Assembly: GCA_022747635.1 (NCBI GenBank)
Contig: JAKTNV010000005.1
Coordinates: 40,424,738-40,488,737 of the forward strand
DNA length: 64,000 nt
Reading direction: 5' to 3'
Origin: Hetaerina americana
Taxonomy: Eukaryota > Arthropoda > Insecta > Odonata > Calopterygidae
Translations under genes and position numbers: made by a program
Part shown: piece by piece, positions 36,661 to 48,622 of the stretch
Position numbering within the stretch: the stretch's first letter is position 1
Layout: each line of letters begins with the position of its first letter
The notes under the pieces: generated by a model
Database searches by the model: none
The model's input: the letters and a program-made list of their open reading frames with translations, nothing else
What the model was told of the DNA's origin: nothing

Positions 36661-37540
36661 GGAATTTGGCTTAAGAACTTAATCACGACGGAATAAATCC
36701 AGATACGAAAAATTATATAAAAAATAATTAGTATTAGGCAAAAGTATCATAAGCACCAGTTAAATTTAGCGCCATTCATAAGAACACCAAAAATCATCAA
36801 CAAAGGCTTGAGGAAGGGGGAATTAGAATATGTAATTGAATATTAATTTGGATTTAGGGAGGGGGCTTGATGAGAGTATTAAAGAAAGGAATAAGGATAT
36901 ATTCCCTCCATTCGCATTTCCTAATATTTGCCTCTTTAACGAACAACAACTCATTTATTACACCGGAACCGATGAATACGATGCTAGATTGCTCAACTAC
37001 AAGGCAAGACAACCACATTAATCCCTAATTTTTTAAATGGCCTATTACGGAGTGACTCCCACAACATGCAAAGTTGAAAAAAATAGATGTTAAAATCTAC
37101 TACCCATTCAAAACAGTTTTATGAACCTGTATAATAGTCTGACCATGGGTATTCAAAATTTCCCTGTGGAGATTAAAGGTCAGATCAACAGGGATCGTAA
37201 CTGTTCGGATATTACACGAATTGGGATTGAAAAATAAATTAACTCGACCTATGATTTTGACAGTAGCTTTACTATATCATTATCACTTCCTTTTAAATCC
37301 AATTTTGTCGATTGAAGGCATCCTTATGAATGTTGGGTTATCAAACTACATCAGCAGCTACTCACCTCGGCGGAGATTTAATTACATGGTAATTAATCGA
37401 TTGGCCAATGCAATTATTCTGCTAATGTCCTTTAAATGAAGCTCTTATCCTTATAATGATATGCCCATTTTCCACCAAAAGACTGTCAATGCGTGAACAG
37501 CTACACACGCGCTACTTCATTCCATCTTAATTTAATGCTA
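36661..37540. other. Anonymous AT-rich DNA
   Basis: No feature recognised. Weak further extension of the neighbouring RTE relic past 37,540 is possible but was not supported. Confidence 0.45.
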
Positions 37541-39240
37541 GACAGCATTACTGCTTCTTGGGATACACACTGCTTTGGTTTTTTCGTGGTTAGTCTTCAA
37601 CTTCATAAAATTCGCAGAAATACTGAAAAGCACTCAACAGTTCAAGCCCTCCCCGTGTCATTCTCAACAATTCCTCAGTATTAAAGAGGAAAAGCAACCG
37701 CGATAATGGGCAACCTTGCCTTACTCACCTATCACTACGCATTCCGATTTCACTACTACCTCGTGTCGTCTGATTCAAATACAGGCTTCTGTTAAGTTCA
37801 CTATTTTTAAAGTCTCCCTCATATTCCGCAACACTCTCACGACCTCTGCCCACTCTACTCAGTGGAACATCTTTTTGAAACGTACGAAACACACAAAGGC
37901 GTCCTGGTTATATTTCAAATTCCTTTCTGACAATGTTCTCATTACTGAAATGGTACTCATGTACCCTCCCATTTCTCAGCACAAACTGCGGGCCGTTTTA
38001 TCAAAGTTAGAAGTCAGTTTAGAAGTTCTTGTAATTGGAACATACGTTGTCTGATGGTAATAAATGACGTAACACTTGCCTACGTTATTCAGCATGCAAA
38101 TTCAAAAGATTTATATCTCTTGTACGCACAACTCTTTTCTGATGACTTATACATTGACTTGCAGCTTTGAGAAATAGATCTCTAATCTACGTCTAGATAG
38201 TTTTCCACTAGTATTTTGCGCTATAATGAAACCGAACACTAATGATTTTAAGCAAGGCTTACACCAAACATGAAAATAAATGTATGAATCTGTGGCCCTC
38301 GCGTTCTCCTTCACTTCACTCCTTTTCAAGGAGGTGTCCAAATTTAAACCAATGAAGGTTTCCGGCAAAACTCCTTCCTTGTTAATCTCACTTCAAGATA
38401 TCTCTTCTTTTGATTTTTATCTTAACTCTTAAATAATTACTCGGGGATATTATAAATGTCGGTTTCTCGACTTAGATAATCATAAAGTAGCTCTCTTTAC
38501 ATCATTTAAATCCTTCAACTTTCTTGTATTTTATTTTCTCGTATTTCTTGGTATTTATTCCTTTTTACTTCCGTCTTCACTTCAAATTTCCCCTTACTTA
38601 GTCTCCTTCGTCTTCTAATCCTTTTGAACTGTCAATTCACTTTCGTAACTACTAAATCATGGTCCGAAACTGCATCTACCCAAGAAAAGTCCTGTGAGTT
38701 GATGAGGCTATTCCTCAAGCTATAAATTAACCATAATTTGATCTAACTGGTTCCTCCCTGCTTTTCTCGGGGTTTTCCAAATGCACTTACGCGGACGTTG
38801 CTGTTTGAACCAGATGGTAGTAATTATGCAGAACTCAATTGTTTTTTCCACACAGGCATTTCTTATTCCTAAATGGTACTCTCCTACCACTCTCCCATAT
38901 CTTCCTTCGCCTAACACTGGGTTCCAATTCCCACCACCATAGGTGTTTCCTTCCACATTTGTTCTCAATTGTTTCCTCTGATTGATCAAGACTTCTTCCT
39001 TCTGGTTACTACTTGCCATCATGTATACATGGATTACCTCTACATTTCTCGGATCTGTCGGATCTCTACCAATAACATTGTAACATTAACCTCTTTAGTC
39101 ATTACCCTTCTCCCCAAATGCCTTTCAATACAACTACTCTTCAACCCCTAATACGACATTAGTTACACCAACTATCGCTCCAGTAATCTCACAGTTTCTC
39201 CATCCCACCTCACGCCTGCCCATTTTCCACTTGGCGTTTT
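37541..39240 (-). pseudogene. Old near-full-length RTE/BovB element
   Basis: Read on the minus strand, endonuclease pieces come first. They are 'VIHVYM' near 39,035, 'GEGRYGRVVGEYHLGIRN' and 'EFCIITTIWFKQQRPRK' near 38,790-38,930, 'NQLDQIMVNL' near 38,730, and 'SDHDLVVTK' near 38,650. These match the family blocks VIQVYMP, GDFNA-VG-G, NT-FKQ---R--TW-SP, RNQIDYI and SDH-LV. Farther on, DNA near 37,890-37,990 aligns with the reverse transcriptase of the young RTE at 58,860-58,970. DNA near 37,690-37,740 aligns with its motif-B region (58,655-58,700). Stops and frameshifts are everywhere. It is diverged from the 57-61 kb copies, so it is a different, older subfamily or a much older insertion. 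Confidence 0.8.
38640..39040 (-). pseudogene. Endonuclease (EEP) portion of the old RTE
   Basis: A single open frame at 38,720-39,022 holds the second half of the apurinic endonuclease-like domain of RTE elements. It includes 'WFKQQRPRKCIWKTPRKAG' and 'NQLDQIMVNL'. The downstream SDH motif is in another frame. The catalytic Asp-Asn pair of GDFN has become GGNWNP-like, so the nuclease would be dead even without the frameshifts. Confidence 0.8.
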
Positions 39241-42200
39241 AGATCTTCTCTGTGCTTAACATCGCCCTAACGTACCTGGCCAGCGTTCAAACAGTTGCGA
39301 TCCCCTTTTGAATCTATCCTCCCACCGAGAACAACCCATCTTCTCAAATAATTTGCGTGATGAGGACCGCTCAGATTCAGTCTCCCCGCTATCAAGCGCG
39401 ACACCCCCCACAGGAGGTTGAGTCCCGCATTTGCCAGGAATCATTATCCATCTTTTGCTGTTCATATAATCTTCATGGAAGAAACAACTGAGGCAGTTTA
39501 TTGTCGTTTTCTTTCAAAGTATTTTTTCGGCACTCTATCCCTTAAATCACTTACCTGATCAAATAAATGACTACTTCGTTGGGTTCAGATCCCTTCTTAC
39601 CCACCCCATGAGTAACAAATGTTGGACCATCTTTCGTCTGAATTCTATCCTTCGGCACATGGTTATTTCTACAAGGAGTAATTATCATTGCCCCAGGCAG
39701 TGAAGCTGTTGTGACCAATGGAATTCGTAAGCATTCCGTTGCCTACCTTCCGTCTACCACAAGAGTGTTGTAGTCGATAGGAGGAAACGTAAGCTTTTCA
39801 AAATTTCAGAAAAAATACTGTGCAAATGCTGCCTGGAGCATTCGACTTATAGCAATCTACGCATTAGACTTGTTATTTAGATCTAATGAGACTTGTTCCT
39901 GCTAAAATGCTCTATTCATCTATATATCTATGATATGAAATACGTGACGCCGAAAAATGAGCTGATAACTCTCCCCTCTGTCACTCATTCAGGAGAAGCC
40001 ACTCGGGAAACCTCTGATTACGTAAAAAAAAATCATCTCCGAGGGGGCGGGAACTGTAGCATATTTTAAGGTTCATTTTATGAAAAAATGGCTGAAATTT
40101 AATAAACTCTTTCCCAAATGTATTTTTTTTGCGTTCTACCAAATTCGTGAAGAAAACTGAGATTTGGGGTCAGAGGATACGACCTCACATAAATGCCTGC
40201 TCAGGACTGACGTATGAGATATGATTTTTTTCCAGAATTACAATTTAATATAAAAATTTGAATAAAAAATGTGGTATAGCGAATACATGCGCACTCAGGA
40301 TTTTTTTCGAAGAGTAAAGGCGAATATGAAGCCTAGCCGTTTTTGGAATGGGACGGAACTCCCCAGCAAAAGAAAAACATGAATCTAAAATTTTGAATTA
40401 AATCATGAGGATTTGATAGTTTGTTTCATATGTTTTTATGCATAATTTTAAAAAGGAATATAAATAACTGTGGCTTCAATTTCAATTTGGTACATTTAGA
40501 GTTTAAACCCTGGAATACAATCATTCTTGATTAATTCAACAATACAACATTCTTTTTTGGGGATCCATTAAAGTGTACATATCTACTAATAAAGAGATAC
40601 TAGGTAAATTATGCAATACAATAAATGCATACCAACATGTTTGGTCGGATTTATTGACATTATTTTTTAAAATTAACTTATTCGCATTGCTGGAAACAAC
40701 ATTGCGAAATCATTAATTTATTTCTTGCTTTCGGAACGATTGCAAACAGAAGCAGTGCCATTTAGTGGACAAAACAGTGACATGTTCTGGCACAAAGTAA
40801 CTACGTGTAGGTAGCAACATAAAGTCAGATATCAGCTGGATATTCTCACCTCTTTTGATTTAAAACAAATTTAAATGGTCCTCCTTTCTTATAATAGTTG
40901 TAATATTTTTAAATTAGATAAACTTTCGAACGCCACGAAAAGGTATTCATTATACTGTACAAGGCTGTTAAATCTTTTCTTGGCATCTAGGAGTAATACG
41001 TGGACCCAAGTTTTTAAAGGTAAACCAAAGTAGTGCAATCAGGCGGCTGAAAAACTTGAATGGACAAACCTATAACCCCTAAGTTGTGAAATTAAACTTT
41101 TCAGTGATTTTAGATAACAGATGTTTTTAAATCCGGAAAGGTGGCTAGCCATTTGCACATGCTCTCTTAACATTAATTTAAAAGTAGTAAAATATATTTT
41201 AATGTTTAACTATATTTACAGCGAAACTAATGGATCACAGACTTAATAAGATAGTTTCAGTGATTTGAACACGAGAATGAGCCAATCGCAGAGGTTTCAG
41301 AATGCAACCAGTCTTAAGATGAGAACTTTGCAGGTGGATTATGAGGCGTCCTAAATTTAAGTAGGACATGTTTGAAAGTTCGTATTAAACATAATTAAAC
41401 AACCATTTCCACGTAAGCCGCAAGGCATCAAGAGCTAGCTCTTTCAGCAGTCATCTCAGCCATTTGTGAGAGGAATGATTCTCACTCGCTTAGAAATCAA
41501 GCTATTGAGGACTCAGTAAAATTTTGCATGCTGAAGAATGACTTTTCATCACCTGGTGGTTTCATCTCATGTGCAAACAATTGTCACACCCAAATTCTAC
41601 GGTTTATTATTTTGCATAAAAGTAACATTGAAATTAAGAAAAATGAAGGAGAGAACTTATGCAAATAAAATTAACCCAAAACACTTTTTAGACGTTCTCT
41701 TTTTTTCAAAAATTTTTGTGGGACATACTTGGCTACAGCTTTTTAAAAAAGAAAATTCTTTCTGCCAACGCTGAACAAAACACTTCAACAGCGGCGGTTC
41801 TCGACCCTCAAGAGGCATGTTTCCTATAACAGGGCTTCCTTGTCAGTTGCACTGTTATATTTATAAAACTGTTATTGTTATACTTGTTACTCTTACCCTG
41901 TACAACTACTTGGGAAAATAAATATCTTTGAGACTGAAAGACTTGGCTAAAAGTCTCCAATATGTTAGTTGAACCTCTATAGCTATTGATTTACATGTTT
42001 TCAAGCTGTAAATTCTGCGATATTACGCGCATGAAATGTAACTTCAAATTATTGAAATTTCAAACATCCGCATGGTCAAAAGCAGTCAATCTTGCTGAAC
42101 GAAAATTTTGATTGCTGTTGCAAATCATCATAGCCCAGCAATCCGTTTTATAGCCATATTGAGAGCTCTGGAATACTCGCATTTGGAAGAAAATATCGAT

Positions 42201-42880
42201 GAGGTAACTAAGCGGAGTATGTACTGAAATAAGGAAATGAATTTTTGTAAAAACTAGCTCAGTAACAATTTGTTTATAACTATTCGTAGAAAGTGGATAT
42301 GAGCAAATTAATGGGTCTTAGTAAATATCTTTTTATTTCTTTAAACTATATTTTACATACTTTATGCACAAAACCTATTTGAAAAAAGAATGGAAAAAAA
42401 CTTAGCAATATTCCACACGAATTTACCAACCAGTTTTAATTTAGTCACGTCACATTCTTGAGATGCATAAAAGGAAAATAATAGCACACAACCAACATTT
42501 TACCTTGAAGATGACGTGACTACGTCGAGAATGGGCGATAAATTTGAGTGGGATATTACAACGTTTTTCCTTTCCGCTAACAACTTGTCGGGATTCAAAA
42601 ATGTAGCGAAACCTACAATTAATTCTGAATCCAGGCACGTAATGCTCTCTGCTCCGTGATATTAATTATCTTCGGCCAGAAATTCAATTGCGCGCTAGCA
42701 AAATTTTCCATAATTGAAAATATCCCTCCATTTATAAAATCCTTGTATCATTTGGAGCGCAGTCCTCACCTCCGCTTTTTCAATCACGCTTGTCTCTTCG
42801 TTCCGCGGACACACTTACGTGGATTGCTATGAAAGTCCGGGAAATTAATTAACAAACCATTGAAGGTCACTGCTGGACGG
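39241..42880. other. Anonymous DNA
   Basis: Nothing recognised over about 3.6 kb. The 39,256-39,465 minus open frame is upstream of the RTE relic and could be its degenerate 5' leader, but this is not supported. AT-rich throughout. Confidence 0.45.
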
Positions 42881-43200
42881 AAAAAGTGCGGGGGCAAGGA
42901 AGGTGGCCGACGGAGCAGCGGGGGAATCGGGAGCGGAAGAGAAGGAAGGGCCAGGCACTCTTCACACTCCTCGCCATCCCAACAATGGGTGGCTACTTCG
43001 AATTTATAGTAAATCTTCCCGGCGCCTGACAGCTGAGGACGCGTGCATGCATTCTAGAGAATGCATGCACGCATTGAAACACCAACACCACCACCACCGG
43101 GTGAATGGAGTCGACGAGATGAGCGGCGGGAAAGAGCGGCGAGGGGGAGGGTTGGACAGGGGGGGAGAAGGTGCTCGCAGTACTTACGTCTGTGTCGACT
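42881..43200. other. GC-rich patch, possible regulatory region
   Basis: Much more G+C than its surroundings, with GGGGGA-type G tracts on the plus strand, a short CAC repeat near 43,083-43,098 and a 14-bp-arm palindrome at 43,041-43,072. Two overlapping open frames have no family. It could be a promoter or 5' exon of an unrecognised gene; no TATA box or start site is convincing. Confidence 0.35.
43041..43072. repeat. Perfect 14-bp-arm palindrome
   Basis: GCGTGCATGCATTC, four-base spacer TAGA, then the exact reverse complement. It lies inside the GC-rich patch. Alternating purine-pyrimidine (TGCATGCA) could favour unusual DNA structure or a dimeric protein site. Confidence 0.9.
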
Positions 43201-43684
43201 AATAAATATTAAACCTTACGTTTTGTCTGCGAATGACTCTCGCCACACACAAACACCGGACTCCGCGTCTACAAATCTCTCTATTTCAAAAACGTCCCTG
43301 CAGACGTTTCACATGGAACGCGGCCATTTATTAATGCTACGTGCCTTTTTCATGTTTGGAATTGATTGCTTACGTCAATTCTAAATATTTAACTAAGAAC
43401 CCTACATATCATTATTTACTCCATATATTTACCACATTCTTCGACAAGTCAAAAGTCAAACTGGGTATAGGATGAGTGGGGTTCGTTGTGTGTTCCCGCG
43501 ACGTGTGCATAGATTCGAATCAAAGAGACAGCTTTCTCGATTTCGATTCGGGCTGATACGCATTAAATTAACGGACCCCTCGCCGTATTCCGTTAAGGTC
43601 AGCCTAGTTTAAACGCTCGTTCTTTGTCCATTTTCTCTTCCTCAAATCATATTAACGTTCCTGAAAATCGGACTCGTTAACAGC
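43201..43684. other. Anonymous DNA
   Basis: No feature recognised. Confidence 0.45.
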
Positions 43685-43890
43685 TTGCTGGACCTGGTCA
43701 CTTAGTGGTTAACGTACTCACAATCTAACACCATAATCTCACGTTCGAATCCAACCTGGATTATGAATTCTCTATTTCCACATAGAGGATTTCTCTCTAG
43801 ATACGTACATTATGACCTCCGTCATCAAAGCCACTTGTTGATTTATTGAATACTAATGCAAGGCATTCGATCGCCTCCCATAATAAGTAG
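43685..43890 (+). mobile_element. Worn tRNA-derived SINE
   Basis: It begins GGACCTGGTCACTTAGTGG, with a good A box (TGGTCACTTAGTGG) and B box (CGTTCGAATCC at about 43,743). The end 'TCGATCGCCTCCC' matches the end of SINE family B (TCGATCGCCTCCCC at about 36,630), so it may be an old or related family with a shorter body. Confidence 0.55.
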
Positions 43891-44970
43891 GTACAAATAT
43901 CAAACTCTCGTAGCTTTCCAAGCAGCTCTTCACGATGCTGGATTTAATGAACTGATTAAGTTAGCTTTTATGAAGTTCTAGAGGGAAGGCACTTTAATTC
44001 AGCATCTTATTCACCTTTCTGATTATTATGATGCAATCAGTCAGTCAGGGAAAATATGATAGCATGATCCAAATCGATTCATAACTCAACCAAGCTCGAA
44101 GGCGTTAATGCATTATCAATGAACTTTGGCGTGGAAGTCACGTCTACCACTCGGAAAGATGAATATATTCAAGTGTACTAATGCGTCGGTTGGTTCGTTT
44201 TAGCGTTCATGGCTCTCCTACGATAGACATCAGATAATTTAAAAAGTTATAAGAAGGAGATAAAATGGCACATGAATATGGACGAAAAACCGAAGGTTTT
44301 ATTTGGCTGTTGTAGCCCGCTTACCAGCTCATATTCTATGCCAATCACAGGAAGGTGACTCCTATCTTCGAGGCAAAGGTTAAAGATGGTGTGAAAAGGC
44401 GTGAGAAACTCAAAACAAAAATTTCAAATGCCATCGAACTTATTCAGTAATTTCAGGGAGGAAAATAATGGTCGATGATATCTGCAGCTGCCCCAGTTGC
44501 TTCTGTGAGCAACTCTCCTTCCCGTCTACTTTCGGGAGGGCATTCCAGGTTGCTGCCCCGGGCTTGAGCGTTGAACATGCATATATGTATGTACCTGCCT
44601 ACTGGTTTTCTTGAGATCATGTTTTCGATACGAAATGACCTCATCAATCGATTTCCTAATAAGCCATTAACGACCACTAATATTTCTTGGGATTGGTTAA
44701 AAGAATCATTGCATGGTGTGCACTCTCATAGCTTGAAATGGAAGAAATAATGAACATACATTATCTAATATGGCTACGAGCTTCTACAAAAATAAATAAT
44801 AAATAATACCAGGCAGAAAAACTACCCATTAAGATTTGATTCCATTCCAACTGGGACAGAAACAAACAATGTAAGAACACTCACACGTTATTTCTTAATA
44901 ATTTCGACGGAATTTAGCTCCGTCTTCCTCCTTTTTTATTCAACACTTTCGTGTTACTTCGACGAAATCA
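43891..44970. other. Anonymous DNA
   Basis: No feature recognised; a 74-codon minus open frame at 44,453-44,677 has no family. Confidence 0.45.
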
Positions 44971-45079
44971 TCTATATATATATTATACATGCATACATAT
45001 ATATATTATATATATATATAATATATATATTATATATATATATATATTATAATATATATATAATATATATATATTATAC

Positions 45080-45133
<54 letters not shown>
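44971..45133. repeat. Long imperfect (TA)n with TATAATA phase breaks
   Basis: TA repeats interrupted repeatedly by TATTATAATAT units, then a pure TA run of about 55 bases. Highly cruciform-prone. Confidence 0.95.
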
Positions 45134-45134
<1 letters not shown>

Positions 45135-46635
45135 CCTTATACTCCTTGCTCTCATAATTCACTATTTCCTATTTCAGGTAACTTCCCTGCATTTCGATAA
45201 GCCTTATATGTTTCTGCAATAAGTAAATTTCCTCAGTGATAATCCCGTAATTAAGATATGATAATTAAGTGACTATTTTTTTCGGATTACGATTGAAATA
45301 TTCAGGTTTAGCAATATGAAGCAATCCTTATAGGGAGGTAATGCACTCCTCAATTATTGAACAAATCAATGTAATTAAGTTTGGGATGACAAAATGGGTT
45401 ACTTATTATACCACATAGTCACTGGAGAATTGCTAATCATCATAATTAATAATAATTGTGATTAGTTACTATATGCACGTTCGTGAGTGCTCTTCCAATA
45501 CATTCGTATATTATTAGTAGCAGTAGTGTAATGTTTATGGTAGGTTTTGGATGGAGACAGAATGATCATGGCTACACCTTCCATCTCTGTCCAAACAGGC
45601 AACACTTGACGTCCGACACTGCTATTAGCCCCCCTTCCATTTTGCATACTTCCTTCAACATTATCTGATAACCATGGTATGATTCTGAAAATTATTGAAA
45701 CTGACAATGCTAAAATAAGAGTGTTTTGATATCATAGTAAATGATGACCGAATCTATTTTTTTTTCCATTATCCCAAAACATTCTTGCACCCCATCTTCA
45801 TTGAAGCATATCATCAAGGGTCATTGCATGTTATATATGTTGAATAAATTCTGAAAAAAGTTTCATTCCGATTTCTCCCTTCTCGCCTGAAAAATCAGCG
45901 AAACAAATCACGAAATGACACTCATCAAAATCTATGCATCAGTACGCAGACGGTCATAATAAAAATTAATGATGCATCACGAGTATTATTGTCAAATGGG
46001 CTCAAGGGTAAATCTTCAAACGAACGTTTCCACCCACATCTCTAAATTACAGCCCATTCATTTCGCTAATCCTTGAGGTCGTATTTTTTAACGTCCGACA
46101 TCCTGGGACTTTTTTTCCCCTTGGCGCTACATTAATCCGTTTCTACGGGTCAATAAGCCTTTCAGCAAACATATGACCCAAGCCGTGCAATGATTCACCT
46201 CTGGGATTAATCCATCGCAGATCATCCAGTAGCCAGGGGCTTAATCGAGCAGCTCGTCTTGGCTTCTTGAAAGGCACTGACGTCGATCGCTTGAGCTACC
46301 GACTACGCTACGCAAGAAGCTACGGAGAAAGAATGAAGGTAATGAGTTAGAAAGTGTACCACGAGTTTTGCGTAACGATTTAACCGCGTAATGCAACAGC
46401 TTTAATTTCGCTGCGCATCATTCGCATATTTAGCGCACTGTACGGTGGTATTGACAGAGTCAAATCAATGCATGGTAAGAAAATTTCAACCCTCTTCCAG
46501 TGTTGCGCATCCCATTTCAGATAGAGAATTACGAACTCACCGTTGGAAACAGGGTAAAATATCTAAGCACACCAGTTCGCTCTTTATTTTTAAAGCTGAT
46601 GGGTGGTTCCAACAAAAGGCTATCAGTGAAAAAGC
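45134..46635. other. Anonymous DNA
   Basis: No gene recognised. A short minus-strand sequence near 46,262-46,290 resembles a tRNA D arm (GGTAGCTCAAGCGATCG), but no matching B box was found. Confidence 0.4.
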
Positions 46636-46687
46636 TACATCTACATAATACCCCGCAAGCCGCCGCAAGGGCGTGTGGCGGGGGATG
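46636..46687 (+). repeat. Repeat C, copy 2
   Basis: ACATCTACATAATACCCCGC, then AAGCCGCCGCAAGG and GTGTGGCGGGGG. Same order as the copy at 29.70 kb on the other strand. The inner CCCCGC...GTGTGGCGGGG can pair as a hairpin. Confidence 0.65.
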
Positions 46688-47284
46688 CTAGGCCACCACC
46701 CGTGATGCTACTTTACGGACCATGAAAGGAATGTTGGACTAAGGCATTCAAAAGGTGAAAAATGTTTTTGCGAATTACGTTGGCAGATAAATAAATTAGG
46801 ATGGGCTCAAAAGGGTGTGCATATTGTTCGACATTAAAAAAAACCTAGCCGTTCGAAAAATACTAGACATGGAAAGGCTTTTTTAACTGAAGCAAAAATT
46901 TTAACAGACAGATTTTAACGTAGAGTATTTATAAATCGTGCAATCATAACATTAATCAATAGATGGAACCGAATCAGGTGTGGTAGAAATCTATCGTCGT
47001 AACGTAGAAGTATGGATATCAATAAGGGAACCTGTGGAATAGGTCTTTCACTCCAAAATGATAGTCCATCAGGCCTTCACATAATTTCGCAGCGAAGTTT
47101 CCGTGGATTTATAAATACATACAATAAATCAGTCATCTCAGAAACAACTTCCAATACCACCTTCCAAATTTTCCACTCTTTCGCCAGAAACTTCCTTGCC
47201 CATCACGGCGCCCGTGTGGAAGTGAAAGTTGGAAATGCTCCTTCCTTGTTGAAATGATCATGGAGCCCAAGTTTAATACAATTT
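46688..47284. other. Anonymous DNA
   Basis: An 81-codon open frame at 47,012-47,257 has no recognised family. Nothing else is supported. Confidence 0.4.
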
Positions 47285-47690
47285 GTGAATGAGCAAGGGG
47301 TCAGCAGCGAGGGAAGAGAGCGCTGGTCTACGGCATCTAGCCCGGGAGCGAGCCAGCGGCGGCAGGCAAGCGATAATTTTCGCACGCCGAGACGGCGGCG
47401 AGGAGATGAATGGTGGCCGTTACGCAAGCCCGCTCCCCGGAGTCGCATCCTTCCATCATTCCTCCACCCCTTCCCCTCCGTCGTTCTCCCAGTGGGGCGG
47501 GTGGGAGAGGGCGAGGGGCGGGGGGCAGCTGGGTGAAGAAGCGGCTAGGTCGCCGACGGAAGTCATCCGCGACGCTCCCCAGTTCGAAACCCATGCGAGG
47601 GAGACTTCAAATGTTATGTCCCACCGATGGACCACTCCCGCGCCAGTCCCGAACGAAAACTGAGGTTGTCTCACGCGGCGCTTATTCCAA
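47285..47690. promoter_or_regulatory. CpG-rich island with GC boxes, candidate promoter
   Basis: This is the most CpG-dense stretch of the window. GGGGCGG occurs at 47,494-47,500 and GGGGCGGGGGG near 47,515-47,525; both are GC-box-like. Open frames up to 147 codons occur in several frames on both strands, which is what GC-rich noncoding DNA does, and none has a known domain. It might mark a host gene 5' end. Transcription direction cannot be told. Confidence 0.35.
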
Positions 47691-48584
47691 TGCATGCGAG
47701 AGACTTCAAATCGCATCTTGCAGATGGCGAAATCGTAACGTACCGATACGTTTAATTCGATTTCCTGAAGAGCAAATAAAAAGAGCATGGCACTCACTGT
47801 GTTCTACACGATTCAGGAACCCGAGAAGCGTCACCGACGAGCGGACAAGTTAAGCTTTTTACTACCTGCCCATTGTCTTTCCTATTGTATTTTGAATTAT
47901 CTTTATAATATTGTCTACTTTTTGTATTTTGCATGGTATTTTAATTATCTCCTAAATATCAATAATGTTAACGACCGTTATGGTATCCGTTGAGCCTAAT
48001 GATGGAAGTAATCTGTAGAATGGTGCTTCGACCAAAATAAATTTTGGAACGCAGAAAATAGCTTTTACCTCTATATTCCACGCTAATAAATACCTTAACA
48101 TGGATTCGTGGTCGAGAAACACTTCCCCAGGATTGACAGAAAGATATAAAAATACTTTAGGGATATTTCTACAAGGCCAAAAAAGGAGGAAATTTTATAA
48201 AGACGAGGCAATCTGAAGGAAACACATAAAAAAATGTATTTGTAGACAGATTTCTCAGTTTTAGTCGTAGTTTGGTGGAATTAGGATATATTTATGAATG
48301 CACAAACAATATTACTTTTACATTCACGGAGCGAAGGTTAAATTACAGATTAAATCTCTTGCATGCGTTGGAATGACATCTCTTTAGCAGTGATTTTGAA
48401 AATATATATATTAATAACCCCCATCGTATTACGGTAGGAGAGATCATTTCAACAAAATGAGACACATCAAATGTAGAACATATAGATTTAAGATGCATTT
48501 TTTCCAAGAACGATAAGGTATCATAATAAAATTGTCTGACCGCGGTATGGTCATGTTCGGGTAAAATTTAATCTGATGTGTATT
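47691..48584. other. Anonymous AT-rich DNA
   Basis: No feature recognised. Confidence 0.45.
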
Positions 48585-48622
48585 CACCCCCTGCCACAAA
48601 CCTTAGCGGTGGCTTGCAGGTT
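48585..48622 (-). repeat. Repeat C, copy 3 (short)
   Basis: Plus strand CCCCCTGCCACAAACCTTAG, then CGGTGGCTTGCAGG, matching the core of the copies at 29.70 and 46.64 kb. The flanking ACATCTACA part is missing. Confidence 0.5.

Noticed and set aside
46262..46290. tRNA D-arm-like sequence on the minus strand
   Set aside because: No B box or acceptor stem at the proper distance.
47289..47853. Coding exon in the CpG island
   Set aside because: Up to five overlapping frames on both strands are open because the DNA is GC-rich; no family resemblance.
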